From: Wocania ichthyoenteri Th78
Lineage (GTDB): Bacteria; Bacteroidota; Bacteroidia; Flavobacteriales; Flavobacteriaceae
Direction: 5' to 3'
Assembly (NCBI RefSeq): GCF_000789235.1
Contig: NZ_KN525716.1
Span: 2,958,100-3,022,099 of the forward strand
DNA: 64,000 nt
The stretch's first letter is position 1; each line of letters begins with the position of its first letter. The position numbers were made by a program, and so were the translations under genes. Below the pieces are notes generated by a model, which saw only the letters and a program-made list of their open reading frames with translations, had not been told where the DNA came from and searched no databases. Shown in pieces: positions 59,983 to 64,000 of the stretch.

Positions 59983-62835
59983 ATGCCGAAAAACGAAAAA
60001 CTAAAATCTATTTTAATTATTGGTTCAGGGCCTATCATTATTGGTCAAGCATGCGAATTTGATTACTCAGGATCTCAAGCTTTAAGGTCGTTGAGGGAAG
60101 ATGGGATAGAAACTATATTAATAAACTCTAACCCAGCAACTATTATGACTGATCCGTCAATGGCAGATCACATATACTTGCTTCCTTTAAACACAAAATC
60201 GCTAATAAAAATACTTAAAGATCATCCGCAAATTGATGCTGTTTTACCAACTATGGGCGGACAAACGGCATTGAATTTATGTATAGAGGCTGATGAAAAA
60301 GGGATTTGGAAAGATTTTGATGTAGAAATTATTGGTGTTAATATTGATGCTATAAATATTACTGAAGATAGAGAACAGTTTAGAGAGTTGATGCTTAAAA
60401 TTGGTATTCCAATGGCACCTCAAGCTACGGCGACATCTTATTTAAAAGGCAAAGAAATTGCTCAGGAATTTGGATTCCCTTTAATAATTAGAGCCTCGTT
60501 TACTTTAGGAGGAGCAGGAGCTTCATTTGTTTATAAAGAAGAAGATTTTGATGAATTATTAACGCGTGGATTAGAGATTTCTCCTATTCATGAAGTTATG
60601 ATTGATAAAGCTTTAATTGGCTGGAAAGAATATGAATTAGAGTTACTTAGAGATTCAAATGATAATGTAGTAATCATCTGTTCTATTGAAAATATGGATC
60701 CGATTGGAATTCATACTGGAGATTCTATTACAGTAGCTCCAGCAATGACATTAAGTGATAGAACGTATCAAAAAATGCGCGATATGGCTATTCATATGAT
60801 GCGTAATATTGGAGATTTTGCTGGCGGATGTAATGTGCAATTTGCGGTTTCTCCAGATGAGAATGAAGATATTATTGCTATAGAAATTAACCCACGTGTA
60901 TCGCGTTCTTCAGCATTAGCAAGTAAAGCAACAGGATATCCCATTGCAAAAATAGCAGCTAAATTAGCTTTAGGTTATCATTTAGATGAATTAAATAATC
61001 AAATTACAAAATCTACTTCGGCATTATTCGAACCGACTTTAGATTATGTGATTGTGAAAATACCACGTTGGAATTTTGATAAATTTGAAGGTTCAGACAG
61101 ACGATTAGGACTTCAAATGAAATCTGTTGGAGAGGTCATGGGTATTGGACGATCATTCCAAGAAGCACTTCATAAAGCAACACAATCTCTTGAAATAAAG
61201 CGTAACGGATTAGGTGCAGATGCCAAAGAAAATAAGAATTATGATGAGATCATAGAAAAACTTACCTATGCTTCGTGGGATAGAGTTTTTATTATTTATG
61301 ATGCTATTGCCATGGGAATTCCTTTGAGCAAAATCCATAAAATCACACAAATAGATATGTGGTTTTTAAAGCAATATGAAGAATTGCACTTCATAAAAAA
61401 TGAAATATCAACTTTTACTATTGATACTATTGAAAAAGACTTGTTGCTTGAGGCAAAACAAAAAGGTTATGGAGATAGACAGATAGCACACATGTTGGGT
61501 TGTTTAGAGAGTCAAGTGTATTCAAAGCGTGAAGAGTTAGGCGTAAATCGAGTTTATAAACTGGTTGACACTTGTGCTGCGGAATTTGAAGCAAAAACAC
61601 CTTATTATTATTCTACTTTTGAAAGTGATATGGAAACTGCTGACGGTAATCGTTATGCAGATAATGATAGTATCGTTTCTGATAAGAAAAAAGTAATCGT
61701 TTTAGGTTCTGGACCAAATAGAATTGGCCAAGGTATAGAATTTGATTACTGTTGTGTTCATGGGGTTTTAGCTGCCGCTGAATGTGGTTACGAAACTATT
61801 ATGATAAACTGTAATCCTGAAACAGTTTCAACAGATTTTGATACTGCCGATAAATTATATTTTGAACCTGTTTTTTGGGAACATATTTACGATATTATTA
61901 AACATGAAAAGCCAGAAGGTGTTATTGTACAACTTGGGGGGCAAACGGCTTTAAAGCTTGCTGAAAAACTTACCAAATACGGTATCAAGATATTAGGAAC
62001 TAGTTTTGAAGCTCTAGATTTAGCAGAAGACAGAGGTTTGTTTTCAAACCTTTTAAAAGAAAATAATATTCCTTATCCAGAATTTGATATTGCTACAACT
62101 GCTGATGAAGCTGCTGCAATTGCAGATGTGTTGGACTTTCCAATTTTAGTACGTCCATCATATGTATTAGGGGGGCAAGGGATGAAGATTGTAATCAACA
62201 AAGAAGAGCTAGAAAAGCATGTTGTTGATTTATTAAGCAGAATGCCAGGGAACCAATTATTACTAGACCACTATTTAGATGGCGCTATTGAAGCAGAAGC
62301 TGATGCGATTTGCGACGGTGAGGATGTTTATATTATTGGTATTATGGAACATATTGAGCCTTGTGGTATTCACTCAGGAGACAGTAATTCTTTATTACCA
62401 CCTTTTAATCTTGGTGATTTAGTAATGCAACAAATTAAAGATCATACAAAAACTATCGCTTTAGCATTAAAAACAGTAGGTTTAATTAATATTCAATTTG
62501 CAATTAAAGATGATACGGTTTACATTATTGAGGCCAACCCTAGAGCTTCTAGAACTGTGCCATTCATTGCAAAAGCATATGGAGAGCCTTATGTGAATTA
62601 TGCAACAAAAGTGATGTTAGGTGAAAAGAAAGTAAAAGATTTTAATTTCCAACCAAAATTAGAAGGCTATGCGATTAAGCAACCTGTATTCTCTTTTAAT
62701 AAATTCCATAACGTAAATAAGAAACTAGGACCAGAAATGAAAAGTACTGGTGAAAGTATTTTATTTATCGATGGCTTAAAAGATGATGCATTTTACGATT
62801 TATATTCAAGACGAAAAATGTATTTGAGTAAATAG
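59983..62835 (+). CDS. carB: Carbamoyl-phosphate synthase large subunit, without the regulatory domain
   Basis: The synthetase subunit makes carbamoyl phosphate for arginine and pyrimidines from bicarbonate, ATP and ammonia delivered by CarA. The 950-residue protein has two homologous ATP-grasp halves: IIGSGPIIIGQACEFDYSG then MGGQTALNL, and VLGSGPNRIGQGIEFDYCC then QLGGQTALKLAEKL. It ends about 120 residues short of the E. coli enzyme (1073), lacking the C-terminal MGS allosteric domain; this shortened form is known in Bacteroidota. carA is not in the window. Confidence 0.96.
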   Translation: MPKNEKLKSILIIGSGPIIIGQACEFDYSGSQALRSLREDGIETILINSNPATIMTDPSMADHIYLLPLNTKSLIKILKDHPQIDAVLPTMGGQTALNLCIEADEKGIWKDFDVEIIGVNIDAINITEDREQFRELMLKIGIPMAPQATATSYLKGKEIAQEFGFPLIIRASFTLGGAGASFVYKEEDFDELLTRGLEISPIHEVMIDKALIGWKEYELELLRDSNDNVVIICSIENMDPIGIHTGDSITVAPAMTLSDRTYQKMRDMAIHMMRNIGDFAGGCNVQFAVSPDENEDIIAIEINPRVSRSSALASKATGYPIAKIAAKLALGYHLDELNNQITKSTSALFEPTLDYVIVKIPRWNFDKFEGSDRRLGLQMKSVGEVMGIGRSFQEALHKATQSLEIKRNGLGADAKENKNYDEIIEKLTYASWDRVFIIYDAIAMGIPLSKIHKITQIDMWFLKQYEELHFIKNEISTFTIDTIEKDLLLEAKQKGYGDRQIAHMLGCLESQVYSKREELGVNRVYKLVDTCAAEFEAKTPYYYSTFESDMETADGNRYADNDSIVSDKKKVIVLGSGPNRIGQGIEFDYCCVHGVLAAAECGYETIMINCNPETVSTDFDTADKLYFEPVFWEHIYDIIKHEKPEGVIVQLGGQTALKLAEKLTKYGIKILGTSFEALDLAEDRGLFSNLLKENNIPYPEFDIATTADEAAAIADVLDFPILVRPSYVLGGQGMKIVINKEELEKHVVDLLSRMPGNQLLLDHYLDGAIEAEADAICDGEDVYIIGIMEHIEPCGIHSGDSNSLLPPFNLGDLVMQQIKDHTKTIALALKTVGLINIQFAIKDDTVYIIEANPRASRTVPFIAKAYGEPYVNYATKVMLGEKKVKDFNFQPKLEGYAIKQPVFSFNKFHNVNKKLGPEMKSTGESILFIDGLKDDAFYDLYSRRKMYLSK

Positions 62836-62846
62836 TAATTTCAATA

Positions 62847-62875
62847 GAAAAAGCCGCTTTAAGCGGCTTTTTTTT
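62847..62875. terminator. Bidirectional terminator between carB and the YceI gene
   Basis: AAAAAGCCGCTT and AAGCGGCTTTTT form a perfect 12-bp stem with T-runs on both sides, overlapping the end of the YceI frame. Confidence 0.92.
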
Positions 62876-63395
62876 ACTTCTTTTTCATATTAAATTCAAA
62901 GGAAACCTCAATGGTTTCAGAAACTTTATTCTTAACTATTTTAGGTATTTTAATATCAAAATCGGTGGCGTTTACTGTAACCTTTCCTGAAATTTTAATC
63001 GTGCTATTTTCATTTAAAATGGTTAACGGAATAGTGGTTACCTTTAGGGTTTTTCCATGAAAATTTAAACTACCAGTTATAGAGTGTTTGTTTTTTATAA
63101 CATTTATTTTACCTTTAAAAGTCGCTTTTGGATAGGTGTCTGATTCAGCATAATTTTCATTAAAATGTTCTTCCATTAAAGCATTTTTAAAACGAAAACC
63201 TTTTACTAAAACTAAAGCTGCAAATTCGTTATTATCTTTATTATAGATAGCAGTTGTTGTAGTGTTTGTTGCTTTTACTTCTTCAAAGGACGGTACAGAG
63301 GCTTCAAATATAACAATCCCAGTTTTTGTTAAGTACTTACTTTGAGCAAAAGTATTAAAGCATAATAGGGTAAATAAAAAAGCAAAATATTTCAT
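62874..63395 (-). CDS. YceI-family periplasmic protein
   Basis: Start chosen at MKYFAFLFTLLCFNTFAQ, a typical signal peptide (173 aa); the longer frame adds 14 residues without sense. The remainder has the YceI lipocalin-like beta-barrel pattern (GIVIFEASVPSFEEVKATN, DTYPKATFKGKI, SITGSLNFHGKTLKVTTIPLTI, DFDIKIPKIVKNKVSETIEVSFEFN). Family members bind isoprenoid-like lipids. It is downstream of the haem-c lipoprotein gene by 59 bp on the same strand. Confidence 0.85.
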   Translation of the reverse strand: MKYFAFLFTLLCFNTFAQSKYLTKTGIVIFEASVPSFEEVKATNTTTTAIYNKDNNEFAALVLVKGFRFKNALMEEHFNENYAESDTYPKATFKGKINVIKNKHSITGSLNFHGKTLKVTTIPLTILNENSTIKISGKVTVNATDFDIKIPKIVKNKVSETIEVSFEFNMKKK

Positions 63396-63454
63396 AATAT
63401 TAGAGTTTATATCTAAGCTAAACAAAAACATAACCAAACTTGTTTTAAAAAGTA

Positions 63455-63802
63455 TTAGTTTTCTAATAACCCATCATCTTTCCATTTTTGTATTAAATCT
63501 CTATTTGACTGTCCCATTAAACCACTCGGAGGCATTGGGTTTGTGGTGCTATTAATACGAGTAATTATTTTATCAACATCTGTTTTAACTTGAGAAAAAG
63601 TAGTAAAAGATACAGGTGCACCGTTAGTAGTAGGGGTGCCGTGGCAAGATGTACAATTACCACTCATAATATTTTTAACAGTGTTATTATAAGTTATTGT
63701 TGCTGGAGTAGGTGTAGGAGGTGTAACTTCATCACTATCACCTGAACAATTTAAGAGCAATAAAGAAATTGCAGAAACGTAAATTAAGTTTTTAAAATTC
63801 AT
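63455..63802 (-). CDS. Small lipoprotein with a haem c motif
   Basis: A 115-residue exported lipoprotein (lipobox LLNC, C19) with a proline/threonine linker and one cytochrome-c-like CTSCHG motif (C50, C53, H54), followed by a possible distal ligand in NPMPPSGLMG. Very similar to the partial gene at the window edge, which has the same end (DGLLEN). Proteins of this type occur in Bacteroidota as small soluble or outer-membrane cytochromes; the partner is not known. Confidence 0.82.
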   Translation of the reverse strand: MNFKNLIYVSAISLLLLNCSGDSDEVTPPTPTPATITYNNTVKNIMSGNCTSCHGTPTTNGAPVSFTTFSQVKTDVDKIITRINSTTNPMPPSGLMGQSNRDLIQKWKDDGLLEN

Positions 63803-63826
63803 AGTATTATTTATTTAGAGTGATTA

Positions 63827-64000
63827 TTAATTTTCAAGTAATCCATCTGCTTCCCATTTTATAATTTGGTCAATTAAGTTTTGTGGTAATCTAGGACCAC
63901 CAAAAGGCATAGCCCCAGTATTACCAGCTTGCGCTGATATTCTACCTATTAAATTATTATTTAATACTCCGTTTTTTACGTTTTCATAAATAAGTAACGG
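63827..64000 (-). CDS. Haem c-type lipoprotein paralogue, C-terminal part
   Basis: The last 57 residues (ending DQIIKWEADGLLEN) are visible; the start lies outside the window. Shared features with its neighbour are the MPFGG/MPPSG segment with the likely methionine ligand, the LIDQIIKW helix and the identical last six residues. No CxxCH is visible because it would be upstream of the cut. Confidence 0.8.
   Translation of the reverse strand, partial: PLLIYENVKNGVLNNNLIGRISAQAGNTGAMPFGGPRLPQNLIDQIIKWEADGLLEN

Noticed and set aside
1-64000. CRISPR array, tRNA, rRNA, prophage or integrative element
   Set aside because: No regularly spaced direct repeats, no tRNA-like cloverleaf ending in CCA, no rRNA segments and no phage structural or integrase genes were noticed in a by-eye reading; a tool search could still find a small RNA.

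Overview
The window reads as a chromosomal segment of a low-GC member of the Bacteroidota, most likely a marine Flavobacteriaceae species. The evidence is AT-rich coding sequence, promoters of the Bacteroidota type (TTG/TTTG, 19-20 bp, then TAnnTTTG), no visible Shine-Dalgarno sites, a fused CcoNO oxidase subunit, a CarB without its regulatory domain, DUF4199 and ECF-sensor families, and several sulfatases. No rRNA, tRNA, CRISPR array or intact prophage was seen.

Layout. 1-11.5 kb is a micro-oxic respiration island: the end of hemN, a universal stress protein, and a minus-strand cbb3 oxidase set (ccoI, ccoS, ccoNO, ccoQ, ccoP, ccoG, ccoH, SafE-like), with a divergent Crp/Fnr regulator. Two matched Fnr-type palindromes sit 33 bp (centre to centre) upstream of the -7 boxes of ccoI and ccoS. 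11.5-19.6 kb holds secreted proteins: a BNR-propeller protein, a PepSY protein, a YdeI-like protein, M1 and M28 peptidases, and a DUF6265 gene broken by one TGA codon. 19.7-25.8 kb is a MarR-controlled beta-oxidation operon whose promoter carries a perfect 28-bp palindrome. 26-34.5 kb has a GH18 lipoprotein, an acyl-CoA synthetase, an IS3-type remnant and three tandem sulfatases. 34.7-42 kb has purL (with a repeat inserted in frame), a fructosamine-kinase-family gene, a DHFR-like gene and an RsmB-like rRNA methyltransferase.

42-50 kb holds a YCF48/BNR lipoprotein, an ECF sigma factor with a membrane protein and a periplasmic sensor-like protein, a possible small RNA, an MsbA-like exporter, a phosphohexomutase and a polyprenyl-type glycosyltransferase. 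50-64 kb holds L31, a GlmU-like protein, a frameshifted PD40 gene, mtaB, a lytic transglycosylase with cardiolipin synthase, rpmH, carB, a YceI protein and two paralogous haem-c lipoproteins.

The most striking structure outside the genes is a set of at least five families of short dispersed palindromic repeats. They sit in the gaps of the cco and fad operons, in the purL upstream region, and once inside purL itself. Other items worth checking are an orphan promoter plus two hairpins at 44.9-45.0 kb, the two matched Fnr sites, and two disrupted genes.
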